Source: Carallia brachiata
Taxonomy: Eukaryota; Streptophyta; Magnoliopsida; Malpighiales; Rhizophoraceae
Length of the DNA: 64,000 nucleotides
Assembly: GCA_021464245.1 (NCBI GenBank)
Contig: JADCRB010000161.1
Coordinates: 62,001 to 126,000, forward strand
Direction of reading: 5' to 3'
Of this stretch, positions 1 through 11,965 are shown one piece after another. Under the pieces are notes generated by a model. The model did no database searches and was not told the DNA's origin. It saw only the letters and a program-made list of their open reading frames with translations. The position numbers and the translations under genes were made by a program. How positions within the stretch are numbered: position 1 is the stretch's first letter; every line of letters starts with the position of its first letter.

Positions 1-1835
1 TGGCACAGCATGCATAATTGGAAATATTACCTGAAGCCTTGCCCTTCTTTCTTCCTTCTTTTGTGCGAACGCAACATAAAGTGGTTTGCTAACTACCATT
101 CTACCATTCATCTCCACAAGCTGCAGAAAAGATAACCGGTAATTTTTTTCTGTTTTTGGTGTTAGGGGGAGGGAAGAACAATTGAACACGGAACCATAAA
201 ATAGGCAAAAGAACACCAACATACAGCTCGAGAGGCTTCTTCAGCGGCTGAGAAGGCAACAAAGCCTGATCCTCTGCTTATACCATAAGGATTGCGCATA
301 GTCCATTAAATCAGAGTAAGGAAAGTGAGAGACTCGGTATACAGTACTTGAGAGAAAAGCTACAAACTCAAGGGAAAATTCAACTTAATTTTTGCAAATA
401 GGAATTCACATGGTAAAATGAACATTACACACCTTGGACGAGGTAATTGTACCAAACCACCCAGCAAATATTTCCTTCAGCTTTTCATCATCAATGCTAT
501 CATCTAGATTTTTAACATATAGATTCAGACCCTCATATTTTTCCGCCATCTCCTTTAAATTTGCTCAAAGCGACCTTTCAATTCAACCTCTCTCTCAGAT
601 TTTTTCTGTGCTTTCCCAACATACCATTCTTTTTCATCAAATGTCTTTCCATGAAGACCCTCAACAGCCTGAGCAGCAGCATCTGGGATCTCAAAATTAA
701 CAAATCGAAAGCATTTGGATTTTCCCTCTCCATCCCTCATAACTACAGCACCGGTAATAAATCCATATTACCCAAAAACTTTCTTTAAATCATCTTCAGT
801 TGTTGAATCTGATAAGTTCTTTACATAAACATTGTTGAATTCAGTTTTGCCTGTAGCAGAATCTCTTTTCTGTTTACGAAGAAAAGGTCCACAAAAACTT
901 GTTTGTCATTCAGTAACATCCCGTTGAGCTTCTCAATTGCATGTCTAGCAGACTCCTCATTATCAAATTGCACAAAACCGTATCCATTAGACTGACCCAA
1001 TGCATCAGTTGCTAACTTGCAAGATAAAATATTTCCAAAAGTAGAAAAGGTGTCACGTAAGGCTTTGTTGTCTATTGTCTTGTCCAAATTCCACCATAAA
1101 AAAGAAATAACAGGAGTATGCCAATCAGTAAATAAGGTAAATAAAAAAGGAAGAAGTCAAGTGAGAAATATGAACAAAACATTCCAGAGCCTTTGTACCT
1201 TGATAAATATATTTCCTGCACCACTTCTACACATAGCAGGATCACCATGAGAATACATTATCCTAATAGGTTTTCCATTCACAGGAGTGAAATTTAGCAC
1301 ATCCAAGGCCCGTGCCGCTGTCATGAGCAACAATATGAAAAATTGTTCGCACCACACAGGTCACTGTGAATGTTGACAAACATGCATCATGCATAATGTT
1401 CGTCAAAGACTAAATATTATGCTGGTAGCATTAGCTGAATTCCTGGAAAACTCGCACAACAAAAGGATTTCAAGCTCCTAGCCATCAACAAATTATTGAT
1501 AGTTTGGAGGTTTTTGGTGAAGTATCAGGTCATTATGAGTTGACATAGCCAAACTCACAATGCAAACTTGCAAGTTCCAAACTGCATTTTCATGACCACT
1601 AAATTAACTTTCATGGCACAAACCTTAAGCAACCCACAAGTGGGTACAAAGTCATCCCATAGTGTTAGTCCTAAATAAGAATTTAGCACGGAGAACTTGC
1701 TTTTCTAATCCAATCCAAATGCAGACATCTCTCAACCCATTAGGCTAATGATAGTTCTTAATAACTTCACTTCATCAACAAAGTTTTAGGCTAATGCTAA
1801 GTTCACTAAAACGGTGAAAATTAATCCTAAAACAT

Positions 1836-2763
1836 GGGTTAAATGCACTTAAGTCCTTTATAATGTCATTCATTTACGTCTAACATCCCCCTCTCTGGTT
1901 TTAGTTTCCATTATAAAACGCTTGTGGTTTATTAATTTGGCAATTGAACTCCCCTAACGGAATTTGTCAATTTCATTAACGGCAAGTTCATCAAAACGGT
2001 GCAGTTTTATATTTTTTTAGAGTTATTTTCAAATCAAAATCACAAAATTTCATATTTTTCCTTTTTATTATCCACCTGCACACTCTTCTTCACGCCCTCC
2101 TTTTGGCCCAACGCACAACCCAGAAGCGCTGCTGGAGGAAGAAGAATAGACGGACAAAGGAGAAGAATTTGAATAGACCTTAGAAGAACCAGCCCCATAT
2201 CGTCCCAAGTCACAAGCCCTCTGGTGCCCCGACACCACATCTGTTAGAGCTGAGACCATTACGGTCATCTCTCCTCTCCTATTGTAGCCACAGAACATGG
2301 GTGGCCTTTGTGATTGCGTTGCCATCTCCGCTTGATTAATGGGTCAGTTCAATTGTGGCAAATGAAGCAATTGTCAGGAAGGCGACAGCCGCAGCGATGG
2401 TGGATTGCAATTAGAAACAAAGAAAATGGAGAAGGGTTGAGAGACACAAAAGAATTTCGTGATTCTGTTTTGGTGAAGAATTTTGGTTTTGGTCGGAAGA
2501 GAGAACGACAGAGATGCACAGAAGAGTCTGTGAAAAATAATAAAAATGAAATATACCAAATTTTGTGATTTTGTTTTGAAAATAACTCTGAAAAATATAA
2601 AATTACACCGTTTTGATAAATTTTCTGTTAAAGAAATTGACGGATTCCAGGTTCAATTGCCCAATTAATAAATCACAAGCGTCTTATTTTATAATAAAAA
2701 TTGGAGCTATAGAGAGTTGAACGCAAAAAGTGAAATTACAAAGAGATTAGGTGTATTTAATCC
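1836..2763. mobile_element. Mutator-like element with long terminal inverted repeats, carrying an ERF gene fragment (Pack-MULE)
   Basis: The two ends are diverged inverted repeats of roughly 200 bp. The left end starts GGGTTAAATGCAC and the right end, read on the other strand, starts GGATTAAATACAC. Similarity continues inward through a shared segment reading TCAAAACGGTG to a shared ATCACAAAATTT near 2040-2050 and 2560-2570. Flanks CTAAAACAT (left) and TAAAAATAT (right) look like a worn 9-bp target duplication. Long TIRs and a target site of about 9 bp are typical of Mutator-like elements. The interior encodes no transposase; it holds the ERF-like segment described separately. The element lies in intron 1 of the PABP pseudogene. 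Confidence 0.75.
2068..2325 (-). pseudogene. Captured fragment of an ERF (AP2/ERF group X, ABR1-like) gene inside the MULE
   Basis: An 85-residue reverse-strand reading frame begins MATQSQRPP, contains RGEMTVMVSALTDVVSG at about residues 18-34, then a Ser-rich stretch (YSSSSSSASG) followed by VGPKGGREEE. Group X ERFs (ABR1, ERF108-115) carry a similar EMSAMVSALTHVVSG motif, a Ser-rich linker and a GQKRGREEE-like segment upstream of the AP2 domain. No AP2 domain follows, because the frame ends where the left TIR begins. Upstream, at about 2326-2540, the same strand is pyrimidine-rich and looks like a captured 5' leader. This is a gene fragment; whether it is transcribed cannot be seen. Orientation matches the host PABP pseudogene. 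Confidence 0.6.
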
Positions 2764-3773
2764 TAAAAATATTATAACATCAGACGTGACAGAGTTTATG
2801 AGAAGCTCCATTCCACCACAGCTAAGCCATTGTAATGCAGTGAACAATTGCAGCTTCACGCCATTATATGGGAACCAGACTGATTATGGAACGTATCGAT
2901 GCAGAAAACACAATCAAACTGCAGCAAGACCCTAAAATTCAAGAGAAACAACTCGAACTAAAACAATGACCACTAGGCTATACCTGGTCAAGGGAATCAA
3001 ACATGTTTTTCTTACCTTTTGTTTTCCTGAGCAACCCAATAAAGTCCCCATTTTATTTATTTGGTCAAGTTCAAGTCTGGAACTTGAACCCGAATCTCAA
3101 AGTTTTAAATTTAGTAATTATTTTGGATTATACTTGGCGGTTATTAAATGCCCCATTTTCACATGCAGCACAGTTATATATTTGAGATAAAATGATCTGA
3201 TTTTTATTTTAAAATGAATTGTGTCAGCTATTTTTAAAACGAATATTAATATTTTTAAAATATAAAAATAATAAATATTTTAAAAAAAAAATTTCACTTA
3301 AAAAATAATAATTTTAATTTTAATCGAGACAAAATTTAACGCACTAATTATTTGGAACATTAACTTTTTTTTCTTTCATACGACAGGTAAAACTACTACG
3401 GTACTTTAACCGGATGCAACAAGCATTCAGGCAAACATGAATTTCACTTATGCAGCAATAATGGACATATTAATGGATAATGTCACAATTTTCACAGCAA
3501 CGCAATTGAAAATTTTGCAAAGATAAAAACGGGCCAAGCATGAAATGAAAGCGGTGAAGGAAGGTAAATAACCATCATTGGTGTTGGTATAATTGACACA
3601 GCGATAGCCAAGGGACCGCTAAACGAATCATAGAGCTGTGTGTCAGTCACGCTCTGGGTTAAGGTCCCCAACGTCGTCATCGATGCCAACGCGTTCACTC
3701 CGTTGCTTACCACCCCAGCATTCGGCGGAGGAAATGGTAGCTGTGGCGGAACCTGCACTTGAGTCTGAGCCAT

Positions 3774-6727
3774 CACGAACTCAAAAAAAGACAAACAGAC
3801 CCAATAAGTCAAAACCTTCGACTTTCGTTGTGATTGGCAAACCTTAAGAAGAGAACAAGAAACAAAGGTGTTTGATATGATTGTGTTTTGGTTTTTTTTT
3901 TTTGTTGTCGTTGTCTTCTTCTCTAGCAATTGATAGGCTGGCTGGAAAATAGAGGCCGCGGCGGTACGGGAGATAAAGGGGCGGCGGTGATGACGCGGAG
4001 TAGAAGAGGAGGAGGAGGAGGAGGGGCAATTGAATGCTGACTAGCCCCACACTTGAAAATTTGAGCTTGCAATGTTATCCGTTTGATCTTTTGTTTGTGG
4101 GCTCCATTGATCATTGTGAAATTCTTGCGACAGTGGTCTTTATTTATTTATTTATTTTTCTCTTATTACTGTGCGGTTCGTTTTATCGTATAGAGCTTTT
4201 TGGATTGCGGTTCTAGTTATAAAAAAAAACAGCATTTTGAGTCAAATTTTAAATTCTAAAATTTGTAGTTGATAGAAATGCTCGCGATTTAAAATTTCAT
4301 TTTGAAAGTGAAATATTTTTTTTTAATTTTAAAATAGGGTTAAATTTATATACGAAAGAAGAAAGAGAAGTATGGTGAAAATTAAACTTTCAACTATATT
4401 TTTTACTACTAAGATCGATAATTAAGAATAGTAAAAAAATATAAAAGTGTAGCACTGTCTAATAATTTTTTGAAATTAGATTAATATATATATGATTACA
4501 ATTTAAGTGTTTATTTTGGGATTCTTTTCTATTTTATTAAGAATTTTCGTTTTTCATTCATAATACTATAAAGAATAAACAATTACTTAGCAGTTAATTA
4601 CGTTTGTTGATAGTGTGTTTCAAGGCCGCCCCTTTACCAATCACAGTAACAAAATTTAACTGCAATCCCTAAATTTTTATATTAGGGTGGAACCCTTTCG
4701 CGTGCGAACCTACCCATATTTTCTTGAGCATGGTCGGGCTTTACCAAATCTTTTAATAGACAGGTTTGTAGTTGGTCGAAAATAATTATAATTTAAGCTT
4801 CAAGTTTCAACTCAATAGTAATCATCTCAAAAAAGTTTTTGGGTTCAAATTTTAATCAAAATAAATTAACTAAAAATATAAATTTAGACTTCGTCTGACC
4901 TCATAGCTCTCATCTAATATTGGATCAATATTCTTAATGATATCCTAGATTAGGGTAGCGTAAAGTAAAAAATAACCTGCTTGTCTCCTTTTTACGAACC
5001 ATAACATGGAAAGGTTGAAACAATTAGCTAATCAGATAAACTTGTGAACTAATATAAACTATTTAATCATACCATCTTTTGCTTCAAAAAAATTAACCAT
5101 ACCATCTTATTTAAGTTAAAATTATTGGTTTGCTACTGTGACATTGACGATTTCCAACATAGTTAATTTCGGTAAATACCCTTTTGCCTTTAATAATTTT
5201 ACTACAGATGCATTAGATAAAATTATACTAATATATATTATTAAATTCGTAGTAGAGTATATATTTTTGTATTTAACAAAGATATCTGACACTTGCACAA
5301 TTATATAGGGTCATGCCTACGTTTAAGCTATTGAACAATTTAACTGAAATTCAAACTCACTATTTCATTATACCAACAAATCTTTTAATTGTTATACCAA
5401 AACAACGATCCGTAGTTAAAAAACCTGGTTGACAGGTTGTGAAAAACTCGTTCATATGAAAGAAGGAGAGTTAAATGGCAAGTAAGCCCATTTGGATAGA
5501 AATTTGGACAACTAAAATGACCCAATAACTTTACCAAAAAGGTGTGGACCGGCCACAAAAGTGTTACGCGATTTACAAATTTAACGGTCAGCAAATTGTA
5601 ATAATAGAAGATTGTGCATATTAAAAACCAGCAGCGCTGCAATAAATATTACGAGTTTGAGGTTCCTCAATTAGAAATTTTGGATTTGAGTTTTAAAAAT
5701 ATAATCACGTTAAATATTTATTAAAAAAATTTTATTATTTTTTAGAATCATATTTAAGTCGATTTAAATTAATCAACTTATTAAAATAGTTACTAAATAA
5801 TTTTAAACAAAAAAACATTGTGCAATTTGAAGAAAAAGAAAAAGATTAGATATAACTGAAGTTGTTGACAGTACAAAATCTGTCTCTTCTATTGTTGCTT
5901 TAGTAATTTTCTTGAACAAAAGAAAAAAATTGTGATAATACGGTTTATAGCAAAAACATAAAGATTCTCCAAGTGGGTAAAATCAATAAATCTGAAATGA
6001 TGAGACTACAACTTGCTTTTGTTTTGTTTTGGTTTTTTTATTTTTGAGAACGACTACAACTTGCTTAGTTGAGGAAGATTTGCAAGTTAAAGTAGATTAA
6101 ATATTCACGGTTTCCTCTATGAAAGAAGTTAAAAAAAGGTGAGCAGATTCTGCTAATCTAGCTTATTTTATCTAGTAAATACAAATAAAATTACGATAAA
6201 TATATACTTACAACTTTGTCTCTTGGCTCTATGAACGACTTGACTTAACTAATAACTTTTTATCAAATTTAACAAAAATGATTAAAATACACTTATATCC
6301 TTTATTTTAGTAAAATTCATAATATTTAAATAAAAAATTATTGTTATTAATAAACATAAAAGATGTTTTTAGTCAAAATTTATAATAGTAAAGACGCCAT
6401 TAAAAAATCAATGCAAAGAATAATATAATTCCAAAATCTACCATCAAAATATTTTTTTTTTTCATAATAAGTTAAGGATAACTTAGTTTCTTTAGCACAT
6501 TTATACTGATATTTTCATAATTATTTTAAACTTCTATTAATTGATTCTTAACGAATAAACCTAATAGTTACTTCTATGAAATGAAACAATATTGGTTCAC
6601 GGCACCAGACGGCTGGGCACTTTAATGTATTCCTACTGCCCATCTCATCATTTCCTCTTTTAATTCCGACCTCTTGCCGTTCGGCCTACACCAGACTCCA
6701 TTCTACGACGGCCCAAACGACGGGAGC
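3774..6727. other. AT-rich intergenic region
   Basis: No gene is recognisable. A GAG/CTC trinucleotide tract lies at about 4003-4023, just upstream of the PABP pseudogene start. The segment 5640-5760 matches the dispersed repeat whose core reads CACGTTAAATATTTATTA, also seen near 16.2 and 46.0 kb. The 85-residue open frame at 5385-5642 resembles no known family. The last 100 bp or so are the leader of the CBSX-like gene. Confidence 0.5.
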
Positions 6728-9700
6728 ATGGACCCGATTCTCCGCCACTACTCCCTCTCGCTCACTGGCCTACGCGCTACTAGCTCCATTACTGCCACCG
6801 CCGCCGCCGTTTCCTTCGCTCACCAGCTCCCGTCCTGCCTGCTCTTCTCCCATCCCGCTCGGAGGCTACTATCCCTGGCGGCAATTTCTTCCCCGCCGCC
6901 CCCGCCGCGCAGGTCCTCCTCTATCGCCGCCGGCGGCACCTTGATGGCCAACTCTGTACCGGTCCGTCCTCTCTCACTTCTTCATTAGAATGAACTACTG
7001 TTGTGAATTGTGATTGATTGTTTGATTAACTTTTTTCTTCAAATTTCATGCGGAATTTCTCGATTGATTCTTAAATGAAATGCGGCCGAAAAGTGGAGTA
7101 TATACAGTGGGTGATTTCATGACAAAGAAAGAGGAATTGCGGGTAGTAAAAACGGACAACAACTGTGGATGAAGGTAGTTATTTTCCTTAAGGTAATCTG
7201 TCGGACTTTGCCAAACTAAGTAACATGAAAACCTGACACGTTGTTCCTTGTCTAACAGCGCTGGAAACCCTCGTAGAACACAGAATCGCTGGTTTTCCTG
7301 TGATTGATGATGATTGGAAATTGGTAAAGATATCTTTGCCCTTTCTTCCTTGAGTTAGTCTGGTTAGGTGGCGAATTTTTAGCAAATGTGCATCTATATA
7401 AATGTATGTTTTCCGGCTAGTCGGTAATGTATACCGTTGGGATTCAATGTTTTTATTTAGTAGTATTTCTCTAATTTGAAAAGGAAAGCCATAATATTAG
7501 CACTATTTAGAGGTTATTTGCAGGCATTTTTTCCTTTGTTTTAGTTTTCACTGACCGTCGACCAGTCAGTTTGTGGCATTGTTGTTCACCTTGCAATTTT
7601 GTTGTCTTATATGGTTTTGTTGGCACAAACTGCACTCTAAGTTTGTTACAAATATCAAACAGCTCATTGTAATGGAAAATGTTACAGGTTATCAGAAAAA
7701 AAAAATGCTGGACATTTTGCACATCCCTAATTTGTTTCTGTAATGTGTTAGGTGTATTACGTGGATGGTTTGGGACTTCTATAAGAGGAGTTCTAACATT
7801 CTTTTTTTGCCAATGTATAAGTTCTGGCTCAACATGTTGTCATTATTCTGTCAATTAAAATTATCAAAGTTAGGGATGGTTACAAGATTCTTTGCTATTT
7901 CAGGTTGGCCTTGTATCAGATTATGACTTGTTAGCTTTGGATTCCATTTCAGGTGATGTAAAATCATTAAGTCAGCTTGACTGGAAAAAAAAATAATGCT
8001 TATGTAACTGTCATCATTCCACTAGGTTTCACAAACTTGAATTTCTCTTTATATTTCAACTAGGTGGTGGAAGAGCTGAAAACAACATGTTCCCCGAAGT
8101 TGATAGCACTTGGAAAGCACAAATGCATACCCATGGCACAAATGGATATACATGAATGCATAATTATCAGGTTCCTTTTGCCTCTGTTCATTCTGCTTGA
8201 CTGTTTGTTTATCAGTGTACCTCTATGTTCATCTCTTTTGATATTCATGAGAAATGTGTTTAAATTTGGCTGGGCTTCTGCATTTCCGCAAGCCAATAAA
8301 AAAAACGTACAAGGTTCTGCAACTTTCTGTTAACAAATGTTAGATGGAGTCAGCGTATTGAAATGTACAAGTCACGGGTTTTATAGAAAGTTGCAACTAT
8401 AGAACATTCATTAGGCAACTCATCCTTGTAGATAAGTAAGCCAATGGTGAAGGACGTTTGATTGGCATCATTGTTGTTCAGAGTTTCATCCCTTGGTAGA
8501 CATTGTCTTGCTCCATACTCTTGAACACTTGCTATTGTTTTCAGTGCACTGAAGTATGTCCCAAGACATAATTATTTTGAGTCTCATGAAGTTTCAAGGA
8601 TGCCTATCTGCTTTATTTTTTCTTGTATTGTCCATTTCATTTTTGGTCATTAGGGAAGGGAAGGGGAATGCCTGCTTTTGAAGATTTTTGGGGACATGGT
8701 GTCTTGAACCTTCGCTGTCCCCCTCTGGGCAGGCTACCATAACGTTAGCTGTTTTGAAATGTGTCATCATTCCTTCTCTGGCCTCTATTTTCTTACTATT
8801 TAGGCATTGGCTAATGGATCGTTTTCCTACCTGTGGTCAGCTGCATTCTTCTTTATTTCTGTTTAATGCTACAGCCTGAATACTCTTTTCTTTTCACCTC
8901 TGAAGAATCGGTTTTGGCCTTTCTTTTACATCTTTTAGTTTCTTGTGATTGAATTTAATGCTTTATCCTTATTGTTGCATAAGTGGGATTCATTGCTTAA
9001 CATTAAACCATCTTTAGACATATTTCCCTCCTCTTGATACTCCTAATCTAATAGTCTGATCTGTTGATCTTTCCTTCCCTACTTTATCCATCTCATATAT
9101 ATTGGACCCCAGATGCTTCAATCGAGTAGCTCATAATTAAGAGTCTTCGTTGATTGACATGAAAAGCCTGCGTAAGTTCTATTGTCATTTTCATAGACGC
9201 TGCTTTTTGGATTGCAATTTTTATTTGTAGAATAATCTTGTAGCGTACTTCTCTTAGTCACTCCAGACTGTAAACTATCATTCTTAAAAGCAATGTGGTT
9301 CATGGCCTTATCCTTTGTAATGTGATTCAACAACACAATCTAGATGCCCCATGTCAGAGATATAGCATCTTTGGTTATGAAGCAGTTGCTAAGTGGCTAA
9401 AATTTCTTCTAGATGCTAAGATGCCAAATGATAATCTGATGACTGCAGACTTTCAATGAGGTACCAAACTTGCTCAGTAAAACCAACGGGAAGATTGTTG
9501 GTGATCTGATGACACCAGCCCCAGTTGTTGTTCGTAAAAATACAAATCATAAGGATGCTGCCAGGTTTGTAGCGATATTTTTCCCGAGTCAATTTTACCG
9601 TACTTGTTCTGTTTTGATCTCCACTTCATTTGGCTAGCTTGTGAATTATTTATCTGGTATCAGACTATTGCCTGAGACAAAGTATCGTCGACTTCCAGTT

Positions 9701-9929
9701 GTAGATGCTGATGGCAAGTTGGTAAGATTTGCCATCTTGTTTATCATTTTTGTCTTTGTGTAATTGATCCTGTGGTGTTAAGAAGCCATTTCCCTTGTCC
9801 TTAAAGGTTGGAATAATCACAAGGGGAAATGTTGCAAGAGCGGCTCTTCAAATAAAACGTGCCACTGAAATGAAGCATAGTTTTGGTGTATTCTCCAACG
9901 AGTTGAAGCAGACAATGTGGGAAGCTTAG
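6728..9929 (+). pseudogene. CBSX-like two-CBS-domain chloroplast protein gene, probably disabled
   Basis: Plant CBSX1/CBSX2 proteins are plastid proteins with two CBS domains that bind adenosine ligands and regulate thioredoxins. Exons: 6728-6961 (transit-peptide-like, Ser/Ala-rich), 7086-7174 (VYTVGDFMTKKEEL), 7259-7323 (ALETLVEHRIAGFPVIDDD), 7904-7952 (VGLVSDYDLLALDSIS), 8064-8116, 9449-9564 (GKIVGDLMTPAPVVVR), 9664-9721 (ETKYRRLPVVDADGKL), 9807-9929 (VGIITRGNVARAALQIKRA). Reading phases fit across all exons except exon 2. Lesions: the acceptor before exon 2 reads TGCGG where AG is expected (7084-7085); exon 2 has one extra base near 7154, giving a stop at GGATGA; the donor after exon 5 is GC instead of GT (8117-8118). 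The start is the first ATG in frame with the transit peptide. A sequencing error could explain one lesion but hardly all three. The family call is firm; loss of function is inferred. Confidence 0.8.
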
Positions 9930-11965
9930 CTGCGTCAAAGAAGAGCTGGAAGCTCAACTGCTTCATACATACAGTTTTGGCTTATGTTACTGTAACTTAT
10001 TATTTACGCCCTTTCATAGTCTGACATTTAGTGGATCGTCCGCAGTTGTTATTTAGTTTCACGAGTTTCCTGTTACCACGATCAGTCAATTTCCACCACT
10101 ACCGACCCTTCCCCTCTTTTGAATATGCCCTTAAAAGGGAATTAACGAGCTGGAAAAGCTCACTATTCAGTGGATGTGCCTTATGTCTTAGTACCTGGTT
10201 CGACGACGGATATATCATATGCTTGATAGATTGCAGCAGAGATTTAGTGAAATATTAGTGCAAAATATGACGTTGGAAGCTTGCATAAACAAGTTTGCCC
10301 TCGCAACTGCCGTTATAAAGGGGTTGTTGGTTGATTTGAAAGTGGCGACCGCGGCTGTTCTTTTTGCCAATACCCGTAAGGTTGTTGAACCGAACGGTCT
10401 GGGGACCCCTAAAACTAGAAGGCCTTTATTCTGTACGCAGCGCAGCCATGTTGCTAAACTCAATTTATTGGTCACCAACCATTCATAAAGGAGTGAGCTT
10501 CTGATATTAATATCGAACTGATGATCTATAACTCAATTGATGTTGAAGTTATTTTTAGAATAAAGACTCAAATTCAAATTTTAAAAAAATTTAGTGATTT
10601 TATTTAAGTAATTTTAAAATAGTTAAACAGTCTCATCCGCCACCTAACGTTACTCTTAACAACCGAAAAAAAAAAAAAAAGGGTTTGGGCTATTTTAAGC
10701 AGCATTATTTGTCCGCTAATCATGGGTAACTATCTGTCTTTTATACCATTTAAAAATGGCATGCGAGCTGTAAACCCAGACTTGGAAAGGAACACAAGCC
10801 AAGACTTTTTTGAGCAAGAGAAGCACATGTGAACAGGGCCTAGTGAAGTAGTTAAACCCTAATGTAATTTTCTCTGCCTTTCCCTTGTTAAATTAAGAAC
10901 AGAGATTTTGACTTTTCTAGTTTTTACGGGAGAAAAACTCACTCTTACAGGTAACATGACCGACCAAAGTTGGCCCACCCCAAATCGTCATAATCATCAT
11001 GCACTTCCAGGATACCAATCAGGCAATCTCTCTCTCCCTCGCCGTGTCTCTGTGTCTCTCTCTCTGTGCCCACAAGGACACAACTAAGAAGCAAGCAGCA
11101 ACACTGGACAGTGGAGAAGCAGAAAAATACCTAACTCAAAATCTTATCACTTTAGTAGTTACAACTTTAGTGGTTAGCAAGGCTATTTGCACCAACTCCT
11201 GGGTTTGTAGGCCACTGCCTGTTCCCCCTCCTCATCCCTTCATACCACAATCCCTCTCTCTCCCAGAAAGAAAAATAGAGACTTGGAGGCAAAATAAAAT
11301 AAAATAAAATAAAATAGAAATAAAAGGAAGGAAACAAGAGAAGAGAGCCAAACAAAAAAAAAAAAAAACTGCCAAGCCGGCAAGTCCTCTGGCAAGTGGC
11401 AAAGTACCTCTCTTTTTCTCTCTGTTGCATTCATGATTTCATATTCCTTCGGCAAAACAACTTGCAGGATTAAAAAAAAATTACAAAACAAAAGGAGCAA
11501 GCAATTGCAGAAAAACCAAAGAAATAATAATTAATAAAAAATTAAAATTCCATAGAATTTTGAAGTTTGAAACATTAAACATGCTCATAAGTTATGACCC
11601 AGACCGGTTGATATACAATTTACAAGGCCCAAAATTTAATTACTAAGATAAGATCAACTAATAAAGAACAAAAAAGAAGAAGAAGAAGAAGAAGAAGAAA
11701 AAGAAAATTAAGACCTAAGCTAAATTAGAGAGGAAATTACCACTGAGTACTGATCACTAGTAAGTAATCCACATATAAAGTCCTCATCTTTTCGTCAGCC
11801 ATGACGTACCTCCTTGGAGCATGTTAGCCACCACCGCCACCCTCTTGCCCACCGCCGCTGCTGCCGCCGCCGCCGCCGTCCAACAAAGACTTGTCTTTTT
11901 TTTTTTTTTTTTTCCACCTTTTTTTATAATAATAATTAAGGGATAAAGACTTCAGTAAATGACTC
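9930..11965. other. Intergenic region between CBSX-like and DREB genes
   Basis: It holds a GC-richer stretch at about 10215-10488 that is open on both strands (see findings), CT-rich tracts near 11025-11080, an AAAAT pentanucleotide array at 11291-11325 and an AGA array near 11668-11700. The segment 11740-11965, with a GCC-rich run at about 11835-11880, is probably the 3' untranslated region of the DREB gene. I recognise no other gene. Confidence 0.45.
11291..11325. repeat. AAAAT pentanucleotide microsatellite
   Basis: Consecutive AAAAT units, seven in total with the last slightly changed, interrupt otherwise mixed sequence downstream of the DREB gene. Confidence 0.9.

Larger units (their letters stand above)
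1..3773 (-). pseudogene. Poly(A)-binding protein (PABP) pseudogene, intron-containing, 3' end outside window
   Basis: Reverse-strand exons resemble cytoplasmic PABP, a four-RRM protein that binds mRNA poly(A) tails. Exon 1 (3573-3773) has a PABP-like N-terminus (MAQTQVQV...) and the start of RRM1 (VTDTQLYDSF). Exon 2 (1199-1317) encodes [10 protein letters not shown]...GNIFIK. Exon 3 (433-1090) covers RRM2-RRM3 and the start of RRM4. Exons 4 (225 to about 299) and 5 (1-120) continue RRM4. The gene is broken. In exon 1 the RNP segment between LYDSF and RSLGY is deleted with a frame change. A 1-base loss near 890 shifts RRM2 after KQVFV. A stop interrupts RRM3 after KVFG (near 772). Another 1-base loss lies near 560. 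I see no AG just before exons 3 and 4. Retained introns mean it is a decayed duplicate, not a processed copy. Intron 1 (1318-3572) hosts the Pack-MULE at 1836-2763. Family identity is secure; that it is non-functional follows from the several independent lesions. Confidence 0.85.

Noticed and set aside
2717..2935. 72-codon + frame beside the Pack-MULE
   Set aside because: It starts inside the right inverted repeat and has no recognisable similarity; probably intron sequence.
5385..5642. 85-codon reverse frame
   Set aside because: Atypical composition and no recognisable family or neighbouring exons.
11167..11500. Overlapping reverse frames of 86-87 codons
   Set aside because: Mostly Phe/Leu runs from A-rich microsatellites; no homology recognised.
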